Counted from the first letter of the stretch, positions 1-8,364 are shown. The stretch: DNA of 64,000 nucleotides from Aphanothece sacrum FPU1 (GCF_003864295.1 NZ_BDQK01000013.1:620001-684000), one strand, 5' to 3'. Notes: generated by a model from the letters alone, not told the origin. Made by a program: numbers and translations.

Positions 1-179
1 TCGACAACGGCAGTGAAATGGGATGGTTGTTAGACCCGGAGGAGTCCTTTATATTTGTCTATAGGGCGGATAAATCGGTGCAACTGTTTGAGAACTTAGA
101 TGTGGTGTTACCCGTGCCAGATTTTGCTGAAGCGGTGCAGCTTAAGGTGGGTGAAATATTTGATTGGTTGAAAGGGTAA
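1..179 (+). CDS. Uma2-family putative endonuclease, C-terminal fragment
   Basis: The frame is open from the window edge to a TAA at 177-179, leaving about 58 residues. The visible stretch has GWLLDPEESFIFVYR, then LPVPDF, and ends in VGEIFDWL. This is the closing strand pattern of the Uma2 (DUF820) family, a PD-(D/E)XK-like fold that is hugely expanded in cyanobacteria. The catalytic core lies outside the window, so activity cannot be judged. A second Uma2 gene lies at 34608-35180. The biological role of the family in cyanobacteria is unsettled; some copies ride with mobile elements. It converges on the minus-strand membrane protein gene at 298-633. The family call is firm from the motif, the function is inference. 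Confidence 0.75.
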   Translation, partial: DNGSEMGWLLDPEESFIFVYRADKSVQLFENLDVVLPVPDFAEAVQLKVGEIFDWLKG

Positions 180-199
180 ATCCCTGGTTTTGGATAAAT

Positions 200-275
200 G
201 TAGGTTGGGTTGAACGATAATGAAACCCAACACAGCACAATGGTTTTGTTGAGTTTCGTTCCTCAACCCAACCTG
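200..275. repeat. Palindromic intergenic repeat (GTTGGGTT type)
   Basis: An imperfect inverted repeat begins GTAGGTTGGGTTGA and ends TCAACCCAACCTGC. It lies between two converging genes. A shorter relative with the same TTTCGTTCCTCAACCCAACC arm is at 14770-14804. It may act as a bidirectional terminator, but I infer that only from position and folding potential. Confidence 0.7.
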
Positions 276-297
276 CTAGACATTTCAATCTTTAATT

Positions 298-633
298 TTA
301 ATTCTGTTCTTCATTATTTTCTGTATTTTCATCTTCTGTATTATCTTCATCTTCTTCTTGTATAAAAAAGATGTCTGTCGCAGAAGCATCATTTCTAGTT
401 ATATAAGCTAAAAAAATATTTAAAGCAGAACCTATTACTAATCCTATTGGATAAAACCACATTCCTAATGAGCTTCCTTTTAGGAAGGTAAAGATAGCTT
501 CACCAAAAAGTAACCCAACTGTAGCAGCAAGAACTGTAGGATTAAAGTCTTTATATCTACGGGTGAAATAAGAAACTAACCAACCGACAATAATTCCTGA
601 TGAAGTAGCTCCTAAAGCTTCAATAATATTCAT
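298..633 (-). CDS. Small membrane protein with acidic tail, unknown function
   Basis: This 111-residue protein has three probable membrane segments, around residues 4-24, 34-54 and 57-78, followed by a cytosol-like tail of roughly 25 residues dominated by Glu, Asp and Asn. No catalytic motif is visible and I do not recognise a family. Its ATG overlaps the TGA of the upstream retropepsin-like gene as ATGA at 630-633. That overlap argues for translational coupling and a shared function with the protease. The twin-GAF gene lies just further upstream on the same strand. The protein could be a membrane anchor, a substrate or a partner of the protease; this is inference from gene order. Confidence 0.65.
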   Translation of the reverse strand: MNIIEALGATSSGIIVGWLVSYFTRRYKDFNPTVLAATVGLLFGEAIFTFLKGSSLGMWFYPIGLVIGSALNIFLAYITRNDASATDIFFIQEEDEDNTEDENTENNEEQN

Positions 634-1073
634 GATTCTTGGTTCCAGATGTGATATGAAGGAGAAGATGAAGTAATTGTAATTAGGGGTAAACTATCAA
701 ACATAATACTGTGTCTACAGAGTATATCTCGACCGATTAGGATCAATGGATTTTCTGATCTTCTTGGCCATTCTCTTACAGTCAATTCATGAGTGTGATG
801 CGCTAAATGCAGTCTAACAGCATAAGCAAATGCGTTAAAAGTGTTTCCCGCAACATTAAGACGTGCCGGCCTCAATCCAGTTTGTCTTGCCCCAATATCT
901 GTTAAAATAGATTTTGCAACCAAAGTGTAAGGAGAACCTGTATCAAGAATTGCAATTTTAGTGACTCTTTGTTCATTGAAAACAGGGCCGATGTGAACAT
1001 CAATGGATATTTGATTTGTGCTGTTTAATTGATCTGAAAAATTTGGTGATGGTAGCTCTATTGTTGTACACAT
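630..1073 (-). CDS. Retropepsin-like aspartyl protease
   Basis: This 147-residue single-domain protein carries the aspartic protease active-site triad in AILDTGSPYTLV (Asp44-Thr-Gly). Downstream is the hydrophobic-hydrophobic-Gly motif LILIGRDIL at about residues 110-118. These are the two landmarks of retroviral-type pepsins, which act as homodimers with one Asp from each subunit. Length fits a monomer of such a dimer. No signal peptide or membrane segment is seen, so it probably acts in the cytoplasm or at the inner face of the membrane. The stop overlaps the start of the following membrane protein gene (ATGA), and the twin-GAF gene ends 37 bases upstream. The substrate is unknown. Confidence in the fold is high, in physiological role low. 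Confidence 0.8.
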   Translation of the reverse strand: MCTTIELPSPNFSDQLNSTNQISIDVHIGPVFNEQRVTKIAILDTGSPYTLVAKSILTDIGARQTGLRPARLNVAGNTFNAFAYAVRLHLAHHTHELTVREWPRRSENPLILIGRDILCRHSIMFDSLPLITITSSSPSYHIWNQES

Positions 1074-1110
1074 ATTTGTTTTTGCTTAATCCTGATTTAA
1101 GAATTATATA

Positions 1111-2613
1111 TCATAGAGGCCTAGAACACCAAATTTCTGGTTCCAAATTTTCATCTGTTACTTTTTCAATGAATAATGGTTGAGATTGTTTATCAGGATG
1201 ATCAGTATAAACTCTCTTGATAAGAGTTATTTCGTCATCATCAGAATCAAGAACTTCTCCATCTTCAAACCAAACATATTTATTGAGATAAGCTTGTCGA
1301 AGCTTAGTTATCTCAGCTTGAAACTTAGTAAATTGTTCTTCAATATACTGTTCAGAGTTGTTGTGATCTTTCATGACTTTAATTTCCTCATTAAGACCAA
1401 TTTTATAAGCTGCAAGTAAACGTGAAAAATTGGTTACAAAATCTAGATCTCCGCTCGTAAATATATGTTTATATCCTGTAAATAAAGATAAAGTACCAAC
1501 AACTTCACCTTGAATTGATAAGGGAAAACAAATAAATGATTTTAGTTTTTGCTTTGTTATCCATTCTCGATTTCTAAAGTCATCAGGATTTTCATCTATA
1601 TGTTTAATCATATATTGCCCTGTTTCAGCAACTTTTCCTACCATTCCTTCTCCTATTTTTCTAATTTCATTTCTTCTTTCAGTCATCTTAATATCATAAG
1701 TGCTTGCTGTTTCAAAAACGGGTAAACGATCACCTTCTAAAAAACGCAAAATACAAGCCTTATAAGGAGTTAATTTACTAACTAATTGCTTGATAATTGA
1801 TTGATAAATCTCTGCAGCGTTATTATAATTATATTTATTAGGATTTACAAGAATTTGAGTGATTTGTGCAATTACGATTTCTTCTTGTTTTTTTCTAACT
1901 CTAGATATAGCTTTACCTAGATGTCCACCAATAAGGGTTAACTCAAAAACTTCTTCCTGTGAGTAACATGAATTTTCATCAGCTTGTTGAGATTTACTAT
2001 CTAATTTATTGAGAACTTCAATTGTGCCAAATGTTCTATAATAACTATCTAAGGGAACGGAAATTCCACATTTTAAAAACCCTAATTTTTCTTGATAATA
2101 TTCCCCATAAAGTAGTTTATCTATGTCTGTATCTAAATTATTACTAAAATGAGGTTCTCCATAAGGATCACCTTGGGTTGCTTTTCCCGAAAAGCTTTGA
2201 CCTCTTTCATATTTTTCATCTTTTAGCCATCCATTTTCTATCTCTTGGTTATCACAATCTTTACCCCAAGTTTTATATTTCTCAATACAACCATCTTTAG
2301 AAAATAAAAATACTGAAATAACTTGAGGATTTAAAACTGCTCTAATTTTATTAAAAGTTTGATTAATTATGTCATCTAAAGTTTGTTTAAAAATTTTGTC
2401 TACAAGTTGTTCTTGTTCTTGTAGTGTTTTCTCACCAACTTTTTTCTCAATTTCTGTAGAATCTACTGATGATGTCTCTTGAAGTAATAAATTCCCAAAT
2501 TTTCTGAGTGCTATTAAATCTCCCAGTAATTTTTCTGATGAAGATGGAATAGATGGCTTAGCTTGTCCCATGACGCTTAGATTTCGATGTATATAAGATA
2601 TCTTTTTTCTCAT
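1111..2613 (-). CDS. Twin-GAF domain sensory protein without output domain
   Basis: The protein is about 500 residues from the ATG at 2613. A TTG nine codons upstream and an ATG 14 codons downstream (MGQAK) are alternatives, and none has a clear ribosome site. After an N-terminal helical stretch come two GAF domains, roughly residues 80-240 and 260-415. Each has the typical closing pattern (SVPLDSYYRTFGTIEVLNK in the first, CFPLSIQGEVVGTLSLF in the second). A short coiled coil (about 420-450) and an acidic tail follow. There is no kinase, cyclase or DNA-binding domain, and no obvious bilin Cys. GAF domains bind small molecules or mediate dimerisation. The gene is first in a minus-strand cluster with a retropepsin-like protease and a membrane protein, so it may gate the protease; this is inference. 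Confidence 0.8.
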   Translation of the reverse strand: MRKKISYIHRNLSVMGQAKPSIPSSSEKLLGDLIALRKFGNLLLQETSSVDSTEIEKKVGEKTLQEQEQLVDKIFKQTLDDIINQTFNKIRAVLNPQVISVFLFSKDGCIEKYKTWGKDCDNQEIENGWLKDEKYERGQSFSGKATQGDPYGEPHFSNNLDTDIDKLLYGEYYQEKLGFLKCGISVPLDSYYRTFGTIEVLNKLDSKSQQADENSCYSQEEVFELTLIGGHLGKAISRVRKKQEEIVIAQITQILVNPNKYNYNNAAEIYQSIIKQLVSKLTPYKACILRFLEGDRLPVFETASTYDIKMTERRNEIRKIGEGMVGKVAETGQYMIKHIDENPDDFRNREWITKQKLKSFICFPLSIQGEVVGTLSLFTGYKHIFTSGDLDFVTNFSRLLAAYKIGLNEEIKVMKDHNNSEQYIEEQFTKFQAEITKLRQAYLNKYVWFEDGEVLDSDDDEITLIKRVYTDHPDKQSQPLFIEKVTDENLEPEIWCSRPL

Positions 2614-2703
2614 GGTACTATATAATCCATATATATACAACCTAATTTAAGGATCTTAATATAAGAAGTTAAGGAGACAAAACTTACTCAGGAAGGGTAA
2701 AAG

Positions 2704-2916
2704 CTAGACATTAAGATTTGATAAGTTAATTTGTTGTTTCGCAAGTCTTGCTGCTTTTACTAACTGATTCTGGGTTTTCTGAAAAGATTTATCCCATTTT
2801 AATTCATCTTCAAGATCAGCAATATATTCTCGTAAATGCTCAATAATTCGCTCTTGTTGTGCATCAGGTAAAGATTCTAGAATTCTAACAACCGTTGTTA
2901 TATTTTCCCTTGACAT
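2704..2916 (-). CDS. Small helical antitoxin-like protein, unassigned
   Basis: Starting at the ATG at 2916 this is a 70-residue protein. I prefer this ATG to the TTG four codons earlier because GAGG lies seven bases upstream of it. The sequence is mostly amphipathic helix: a LESLPDAQQERIIEHL segment is followed by DELKWDKSFQKTQNQLV. This layout is common in small cyanobacterial proteins that precede toxin genes and resemble DUF2281-type antitoxins. No toxin partner follows: the next minus-strand gene is ugd, and a perfect palindrome lies between. It may be an orphan antitoxin or an unrelated small protein. The gene call is moderately safe, the role is speculative. Confidence 0.5.
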   Translation of the reverse strand: MSRENITTVVRILESLPDAQQERIIEHLREYIADLEDELKWDKSFQKTQNQLVKAARLAKQQINLSNLNV

Positions 2917-2987
2917 TTTCACCCTCAATAGTAAGACTTAATAGGATACTTGAATAATAACATCTACTACTTAGGTTTACAAAAAAA

Positions 2988-3010
2988 TAGGGTGGACATT
3001 GCCCACCCTA
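2988..3010. repeat. Palindrome, AGGGTGG...CCACCCT type
   Basis: A near-perfect palindrome with arms AGGGTGG and CCACCCT around ACATTGC. A second copy is at 35219-35241. It lies just after the stop of ugd on the minus strand and may serve as a terminator or processing hairpin. Confidence 0.7.
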
Positions 3011-3033
3011 CTAATAATTGGTATAATGCTTAA

Positions 3034-4383
3034 TTAACGACCAATTCCCACGTAACGGAAACCTGCTTGTTCTAATTTAGAACGCTCTAAGAAATTACGA
3101 CCATCAATAATAACTGGATTGATCATTAAACTGGCCATTTTTCCATAATTAAGCGTTAAAAATGCTTGCCAATCAGTCACTAATACCAAAGCATCACAAC
3201 TATCTGCTAACATTTCGGGATCAGTTTCAATAATAACCCCAGATAATCCATGACTCATCCCAGATTGAGAGACAATAGGATCATAAGCTTTAACTTTTGC
3301 CCCTAAACGATTGAGTTGTTCAATAATAATTAAAGAAGGAGCATCCCGCATATCATCAGTGTCAGGTTTAAAGGTTAATCCTAACAATCCGATGGTTTTT
3401 CCTTTCAAAATTTTCAGTTCTTGTTGTAATTTTTCAACCGCAATTAATCGTTGACGTTTGTTAACTTGTACTGCCGCATTTAAAAGTTCGGTTTCATAAC
3501 CATAATCTGTTGCAGTGTGAATCAAAGCTAACACATCTTTCGGAAAACATGAGCCTCCCCAACCAATTCCAGCTTGCAAGAATTTATTGCCAATACGACT
3601 ATCTAACCCGATACCTTTTGCTACTTGAGTAACATCAGCCCCAACGCGATCGCAAATATTAGCTACTTCATTAATAAAGCTAATTTTAGTAGCTAAAAAC
3701 GCATTAGCTGCATATTTTATCATTTCGGCCGAGTTTAAGTCTGTGACAACAACAGGAACAGGAGGTAAGCTTATATCATCCCCAAATTTACGCTCAACTA
3801 AGGGAGAATAAAGTTGTTGCATCATAGCGATCGCTTTATCATTATTACTGCCTAAAACGATACGATCAGGGTTAAAAGTATCATAAACTGCTGAACCTTC
3901 TCGTAAAAATTCCGGGTTACTAACTACATCAAATTCTGGGGTTATATTACTATTTTTTTGTTCATTAAACCCGTCAAGAACAATCATTCTTACCCAGTCC
4001 CCCGAACCAATAGGAACGGTAGACTTATTAACAATAACTTTATAACCTCCATTTAAGTTAGAACCGATACCTCGGGCCACTGCTTCGACATAACGAGTAT
4101 CGCTTTCTCCATTGGGTAAAGCAGGGGTTCCGACGGCAATAAATAAGATTTCCCCATGAGCAACCCCGGCCGCTAAATCTGAGGTAAATTCTAATTTTCC
4201 TGATTCAGTACAACCCTGCATCAAATCCGAGAGTCCGGGTTCATAAATAGGGGACTGACCAGATTTCATTAACTTGATTTTTTCTTCGTTATTATCAACA
4301 CAAATAACATGATGACCAATATGAGCTAAACAAACTCCGGTTACTAATCCCACATAACCTGTTCCGATAACACAAACGCGCAT
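3034..4383 (-). CDS. ugd: UDP-glucose 6-dehydrogenase
   Basis: This enzyme oxidises UDP-glucose twice with NAD+ to give UDP-glucuronate, a precursor for acidic polysaccharides and for UDP-xylose. The 449 residues match the family length. The N-terminal Rossmann motif GTGYVGLVTG is at residues 7-16, the conserved NKSTVPIGSGD at about 119-129, and the catalytic cysteine is Cys279 within GWGGSCFPKD. The C-terminal UDP-binding domain carries GLTFKPDTDDMRDAPS. It follows the UDP-glucuronate decarboxylase gene on the same strand with a gap of only 46 bases, so the two very likely form an operon supplying UDP-glucuronate and UDP-xylose. Nothing is truncated. The assignment is secure. Confidence 0.97.
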   Translation of the reverse strand: MRVCVIGTGYVGLVTGVCLAHIGHHVICVDNNEEKIKLMKSGQSPIYEPGLSDLMQGCTESGKLEFTSDLAAGVAHGEILFIAVGTPALPNGESDTRYVEAVARGIGSNLNGGYKVIVNKSTVPIGSGDWVRMIVLDGFNEQKNSNITPEFDVVSNPEFLREGSAVYDTFNPDRIVLGSNNDKAIAMMQQLYSPLVERKFGDDISLPPVPVVVTDLNSAEMIKYAANAFLATKISFINEVANICDRVGADVTQVAKGIGLDSRIGNKFLQAGIGWGGSCFPKDVLALIHTATDYGYETELLNAAVQVNKRQRLIAVEKLQQELKILKGKTIGLLGLTFKPDTDDMRDAPSLIIIEQLNRLGAKVKAYDPIVSQSGMSHGLSGVIIETDPEMLADSCDALVLVTDWQAFLTLNYGKMASLMINPVIIDGRNFLERSKLEQAGFRYVGIGR

Positions 4384-4429
4384 GATTTTTTATCCTCTAG
4401 TTAAATAATTGAATTGGTAATTGATGTAT

Positions 4430-5356
4430 TTATGAAACTCGCTCACGGAAATCATTAATTGTCATTTCTAACCCTTCTTTAAGTGCAATAGTCGGTTGCC
4501 AATTAAGATAGGTTTTAGCTTTGGTAATATCAGGTTGTCGTTGTTTAGGATCATCCTGGGGTAAAGGTTTATAAATTAACTCAGCATCAGGATTAATCAT
4601 TCCTTGAATCATTTGAGCTAATTCTAAAATCGTATATTCTCCAGGATTTCCTAAATTAACGGGCCCAATATAATCGTTATTCATTAATCGGATTAATCCT
4701 TCTACTAGGTCAGAAACATAGCAGAAACTTCGAGTTTGAGAACCATCTCCATAGATAGTTAGTGGTGTCTTTTGTAATGCTTGAACAATAAAATTACTCA
4801 CCACACGACCATCATGTTCTAACATTCTGGGCCCATAAGTGTTAAAAATTCGAGCAACTCGAATGTCGACTTTGTGTTCTCGATGGTATTCAAATGCTAG
4901 GGTTTCGGCCACTCGTTTTCCTTCGTCATAGCACGCTCTTGGCCCAGTACAGTTGACATTACCTCGATATTCTTCGGGTTGAGGATGAACATCGGGATCA
5001 CCATACACTTCTGAGGTTGAGGCCAGTAATAATCGCGCGTTAACTCGTTTAGCGAGTCCCATCATATACAATGTCCCTAACACATTGGTTTTAATGGTTT
5101 TAACGGGGTTAAATTGATAATGAACAGGGGATGCTGGACAAGCCAAATGATAAATTTGATCCACTTCGAGACGAATCGGTTCGGTGATATCGTGACGAAC
5201 CAATTCAAAGTAGGGATTGTCAAACCATTTTAGGATATTGCGTTTATGGCCAGTATAGAAGTTATCCAAACAAATAACATCATGTCCTTGTTCCATTAAA
5301 CGATCTATTAGATGGGAACCGATAAAACCGGCCCCTCCTGTTACGAGGATTCTCAT
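4430..5356 (-). CDS. uxs: UDP-glucuronate decarboxylase (UDP-xylose synthase), SDR family
   Basis: This extended short-chain dehydrogenase converts UDP-glucuronate to UDP-xylose through a 4-keto intermediate. The NAD-binding GGAGFIGSH is at residues 7-15, and the catalytic Tyr143-xxx-Lys147 pair is in [11 protein letters not shown] with the Ser/Thr residues of STSEVYGD upstream. The segment [10 protein letters not shown] and the [11 protein letters not shown] motif are typical of UXS rather than of epimerases. Length (308) fits the bacterial and plant soluble form. It precedes ugd, the gene for the enzyme making its substrate, by 46 bases. UDP-xylose probably feeds the extracellular polysaccharide glycosyltransferases elsewhere in the window. 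An alternative reading as a dTDP-glucose dehydratase is unlikely. Confidence 0.93.
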   Translation of the reverse strand: MRILVTGGAGFIGSHLIDRLMEQGHDVICLDNFYTGHKRNILKWFDNPYFELVRHDITEPIRLEVDQIYHLACPASPVHYQFNPVKTIKTNVLGTLYMMGLAKRVNARLLLASTSEVYGDPDVHPQPEEYRGNVNCTGPRACYDEGKRVAETLAFEYHREHKVDIRVARIFNTYGPRMLEHDGRVVSNFIVQALQKTPLTIYGDGSQTRSFCYVSDLVEGLIRLMNNDYIGPVNLGNPGEYTILELAQMIQGMINPDAELIYKPLPQDDPKQRQPDITKAKTYLNWQPTIALKEGLEMTINDFRERVS

Positions 5357-5462
5357 GTAAGTAATCTATTTAAAATTTGACATTAATTTTAACTTATCTT
5401 TGAGGTATTTTTTAAACAAAAATTTTTTTTTGATGAAAACTTTGACTAATTATTTTAGCTAG

Positions 5463-5490
5463 AGACACGATGGGTGAGAATCCCGTGTCT
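5463..5490. terminator. Hairpin between ppx and uxs
   Basis: Inverted repeat AGACACG...CGTGTCT with a loop of 14 bases, about 100 bases after the ppx stop on the minus strand. It lacks a long T run, so it may be a terminator of weak type or a dispersed palindrome. Confidence 0.4.
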
Positions 5491-5588
5491 AGAATTAAAC
5501 ACCAAATGTTAAACTGAATAATCCTGATGGGAGTAAGACAATTGCTGGCCCTGACGGCAATAAGTTTCATCTTAACTATTATTAATAA

Positions 5589-7199
5589 TTATTTATTTAA
5601 TGGTGTACAAACGCATTCCAAAGTAGCTATTAATTTAACCCCATATTCGTCTTCAAATACAATCTTTTTATACTCTAAATTCCATAATTCTAAAGCACAA
5701 TCATCATCAGGATTGACAGCAACTAAATGTAAATGAAGCTTTTTGTATTCAGCATCATATTTACACTCTATCTCTTTAATTGCTTCAATTTGTCGCCTAT
5801 CTAAAGCTACTGCTAACCGTAAAATAGCACTGAGTTGTTTAATTATTTTTCTGTATTTATCAGGCAATTTACTATAGTCTTCATGCTTTCTTTTTGGAGA
5901 ACTTTTGCGATGATAACGAGCAATATTTGCAATAGTTTCTAAGTCAATTTCTGCAAAACCTAATAACTCACCATGACGAATTAAATAATAAGAATGTTTA
6001 TGATGAGCCGCATGACTAATATATAAGCCACAATTATGTAAAATACTCGCAGACCAAAGTAATTCTCTTTCTTCATCTCCCCAATAATGGAGAATGCCTT
6101 TAAGTTGATCAAATAAACTCAAAGCAAACTGAGCAATTCTTTCACTATGAACTAAATCAACTTGATATTTACGAGCAATTTTGATGACACTGCGCTGACG
6201 AACTTCACTTTGATAACGCCAACGATTATCAATTAATCCATGAGTTAACATCCAATCTACAATCATGCCTTCTCGTAAAGCGCGCTCACAAATAACGATA
6301 TTTTCTAACTCTAACATCGTCATTGCTTCAAGTAAAATTGTCGATCCCGCTAAGATAATTTCGGCTCTTTTATCCGACATTCCTGGTAAAGAAAGCCGTT
6401 CTTTATAATCCATTGAGGCAAATTTTCTGAATAATTCTTGAATCCCTTGACGAGTCATTTGATAACCTTGGAAGGGGTTAGGAATTTCTCCTAAATGTTC
6501 ATAAGCATGAAGGGTTGCCAAGGTTTGAATAGTTCCTGATGTCCCTACTAATTTAGGGGTTTCATTCTTATTTAATTTCTGACGTAATTCATCAATAGGA
6601 CGTTCTAGCATTCCTCTTACATAGGCCTGTAAATTAGTCAATTCTCTGTGACTAATCGGATCAGTGCTGACAAATTCTTGAGTCAGTCTGACTGCACCTA
6701 CCTTAGTACTACTTAAAAACCGAGGTTCTTGAGAGTCTGCTAAGATAATTTCGGTCGATCCTCCCCCAATATCAATGATAATATGGGGTTGATCCTGAAA
6801 ATCCATTACGGATAAGACCCCTAAATAAATGCGACGCGCTTCTTCATAACCGGAGATCAAATTAACCATGATCCCCACTTCTGTGTCAATTCGATCTAAA
6901 AAAGCTTGTCCGTTAGACGCTTCTCTGGTTGCACTCGTGGCAACTGCCACTAGGTGATCTACATTAAGACTTATTGCGAGATCTTTACACCGTTGCAAAG
7001 ACGCGATCGCTCGTCCCATGGCCTCAATGGTAAGTTCTCCTGTTTTGGGGTCTCGTTCTCCTAACCGGACAGTATCTTTTTCTGTGGTAACAATGGTAAA
7101 AGCGGCTAGAGTTTTATCGATATCTACCACTACCATATGAATTGAATTAGTACCAATGTCGATCGCTCCTAACCGACAGAAGTTGAGGAAGTCTGTCAT
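5589..7199 (-). CDS. ppx: Ppx/GppA exopolyphosphatase with C-terminal HD domain
   Basis: This enzyme removes terminal phosphates from polyphosphate and may also act on pppGpp. The ASKHA-fold phosphatase domain opens with LGAIDIGTNSIHMVVVDI (about residues 10-27) and has the phosphate-binding IIIDIGGGSTEII near residue 145. A C-terminal HD-like helical domain follows from about residue 320, with ASILHNCGLYISH and the later RYHRKSSPKRKH segment. The length of 536 residues fits the long Ppx class that carries the HD domain. It is a single-gene unit: uxs lies 232 bases downstream and the small duplicated genes lie upstream. Nothing suggests damage. Choice between Ppx and GppA activity cannot be made from sequence alone. 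Confidence 0.92.
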   Translation of the reverse strand: MTDFLNFCRLGAIDIGTNSIHMVVVDIDKTLAAFTIVTTEKDTVRLGERDPKTGELTIEAMGRAIASLQRCKDLAISLNVDHLVAVATSATREASNGQAFLDRIDTEVGIMVNLISGYEEARRIYLGVLSVMDFQDQPHIIIDIGGGSTEIILADSQEPRFLSSTKVGAVRLTQEFVSTDPISHRELTNLQAYVRGMLERPIDELRQKLNKNETPKLVGTSGTIQTLATLHAYEHLGEIPNPFQGYQMTRQGIQELFRKFASMDYKERLSLPGMSDKRAEIILAGSTILLEAMTMLELENIVICERALREGMIVDWMLTHGLIDNRWRYQSEVRQRSVIKIARKYQVDLVHSERIAQFALSLFDQLKGILHYWGDEERELLWSASILHNCGLYISHAAHHKHSYYLIRHGELLGFAEIDLETIANIARYHRKSSPKRKHEDYSKLPDKYRKIIKQLSAILRLAVALDRRQIEAIKEIECKYDAEYKKLHLHLVAVNPDDDCALELWNLEYKKIVFEDEYGVKLIATLECVCTPLNK

Positions 7200-7292
7200 T
7201 ATCGGTTTAGCCCCTACCCTAACTTGTGATCTGTAGTTTCTTGTGGCCCTTTGTCTAACTTAAGAATTATACAGATTTAAGGGGCATTTTTT

Positions 7293-7586
7293 TCAAGGTT
7301 TTCCGCTTCTAATTAACCAACCCACAACCCCTCCAATTGTACCACTAAAGATAGAACTTATCACTGCTGTCACAAAAACTAAACCAATTTGTTTCCAGTT
7401 TTTTAGTTCTCCTACTTTTTCCGCTAAATCTGGGATTTTAGACATTGATGGTTTCCAATCTTCTAAACGATTTTCTATCACAGTTAGTCGCTTATCTATT
7501 GTGTTCATATCTTGCTTAATCTCATCAAAACGACTATTAATAAGATCTTTTAATTCTTTGAGGTCGGATTCTGTTACCGTTGACAT
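7293..7586 (-). CDS. Coiled-coil protein with C-terminal membrane anchor, copy 2 of a tandem pair
   Basis: This 97-residue protein has an N-terminal heptad-rich region (about residues 1-60) followed by one membrane segment (about 70-92). The layout resembles small hemolysin XhlA-like or phage-type coiled-coil anchors, but I cannot name a family. Its first 24 residues are identical to those of the neighbouring gene at 7593-7904, and the middle DLAEKVGELKNWKQI motif is shared as well. The gap between the two genes is only six bases and the leader sequences are also similar, so this is a recent tandem duplication. It lacks the central extra heptads found in the other copy. Function is unknown; a membrane-tethered oligomer is the reasonable guess. 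Confidence 0.7.
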   Translation of the reverse strand: MSTVTESDLKELKDLINSRFDEIKQDMNTIDKRLTVIENRLEDWKPSMSKIPDLAEKVGELKNWKQIGLVFVTAVISSIFSGTIGGVVGWLIRSGKP

Positions 7587-7592
7587 CTTACT

Positions 7593-7904
7593 TTATTTTC
7601 TTATAATTTTGGATCTATCCCAGACTCCTCGAATTACCCAGGTGACTGTACCACTAATGAGGGCTGTTAGGGTAATGATAACAATTTGTCTCCAATTTTT
7701 CAATTCTCCCACTTTTTCTGCTAAATCTGGAATCTTTTGCACGAGTGGTTGTTGACTTTGCAAACTACCTTCAACTTTGCCTACACTAACTCTCAAATCA
7801 CTAATTTCTTTTTGAACCCCTGTTATCTGTCCTTTAATTTCATCAAAGCGACTATTAATAAGATCTTTCAATTCTTTGAGGTCGGATTCTGTTACAGTTG
7901 ACAT
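7593..7904 (-). CDS. Coiled-coil protein with C-terminal membrane anchor, copy 1 of a tandem pair
   Basis: This 103-residue protein is the upstream partner of the pair. The N-terminal MSTVTESDLKELKDLINSR block equals that of its neighbour. A middle coiled coil is followed by DLAEKVGELKNWRQI and one membrane segment (about residues 74-95), ending in a basic tail. Relative to the downstream copy it has a different central heptad region, so after duplication the oligomerisation part diverged while both ends were kept. A perfect hairpin at 7936-7958 lies just upstream. No enzyme motif is present. The protein is hypothetical but evidently real, given duplication with preserved reading frame. Confidence 0.72.
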   Translation of the reverse strand: MSTVTESDLKELKDLINSRFDEIKGQITGVQKEISDLRVSVGKVEGSLQSQQPLVQKIPDLAEKVGELKNWRQIVIITLTALISGTVTWVIRGVWDRSKIIRK

Positions 7905-7935
7905 CTTACCTTATTCTCCCATGATTTTTGGTCTA

Positions 7936-7958
7936 TCCCCTAGCTGTGTGCTAGGGGA
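7936..7958. repeat. Perfect hairpin TCCCCTAGC...GCTAGGGGA
   Basis: Nine-base perfect arms around a five-base loop, upstream of the duplicated coiled-coil genes. It may terminate minus-strand transcription arriving from 8143-8364, or form a leader hairpin. Confidence 0.6.
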
Positions 7959-8142
7959 CTAATTTTATTATCCTAGAACTTACACCTCATGGTCCAAAAA
8001 AAACCGTTTTCTCGTTGTAGTTAAACAAGCACCAACACTTAATAATTGTTTATTAGAACTACCTGTAGTGTCAATTTATGAATTGACAGCACAAAAATAT
8101 TCAATTTCTAGAGATATTATGTAAATTATAATTAAGTAAAAA

Positions 8143-8364
8143 TTATTCCATTGTCTTAACCGAATTAACCCAACCATGATCTAACCAATCAAAAATTCGT
8201 TCTAATTGAGATAAACTAATCAGTCCATATCCCCATAAAAGCATGGGTAAAGATGAATAAGGTAAATCAGGATGACGCTGTGCTAATTCAATAGATTCTG
8301 TGGGAATATTTAATTCTTGCCGTAAGAATTCAAGTAAAGGTTGTTGTTTATCAAAATTATACAT
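8143..8364 (-). CDS. DUF2949 family small protein
   Basis: I start this gene at the ATG at 8364, giving 73 residues, because GAGGAAG stands seven bases upstream of it. A longer frame to 8424 lacks such a site. The sequence LLEFLRQELNIPTESIELA, then LPMLLWGYGLISLSQLERIFDWL, is the conserved layout of DUF2949, a family found almost only in cyanobacteria. It is all-helical with no membrane segment or catalytic motif. Function is unknown. It stands alone: a mostly empty stretch of more than 400 bases lies upstream and a hairpin and the tandem gene pair downstream. Confidence 0.8.
   Translation of the reverse strand: MYNFDKQQPLLEFLRQELNIPTESIELAQRHPDLPYSSLPMLLWGYGLISLSQLERIFDWLDHGWVNSVKTME

Noticed and set aside
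1180-1419. A 79-codon plus-strand frame opposite the twin-GAF gene
   Set aside because: It is antisense to a well-supported gene, low in complexity (Ile, Lys, Phe), and has no ribosome site.
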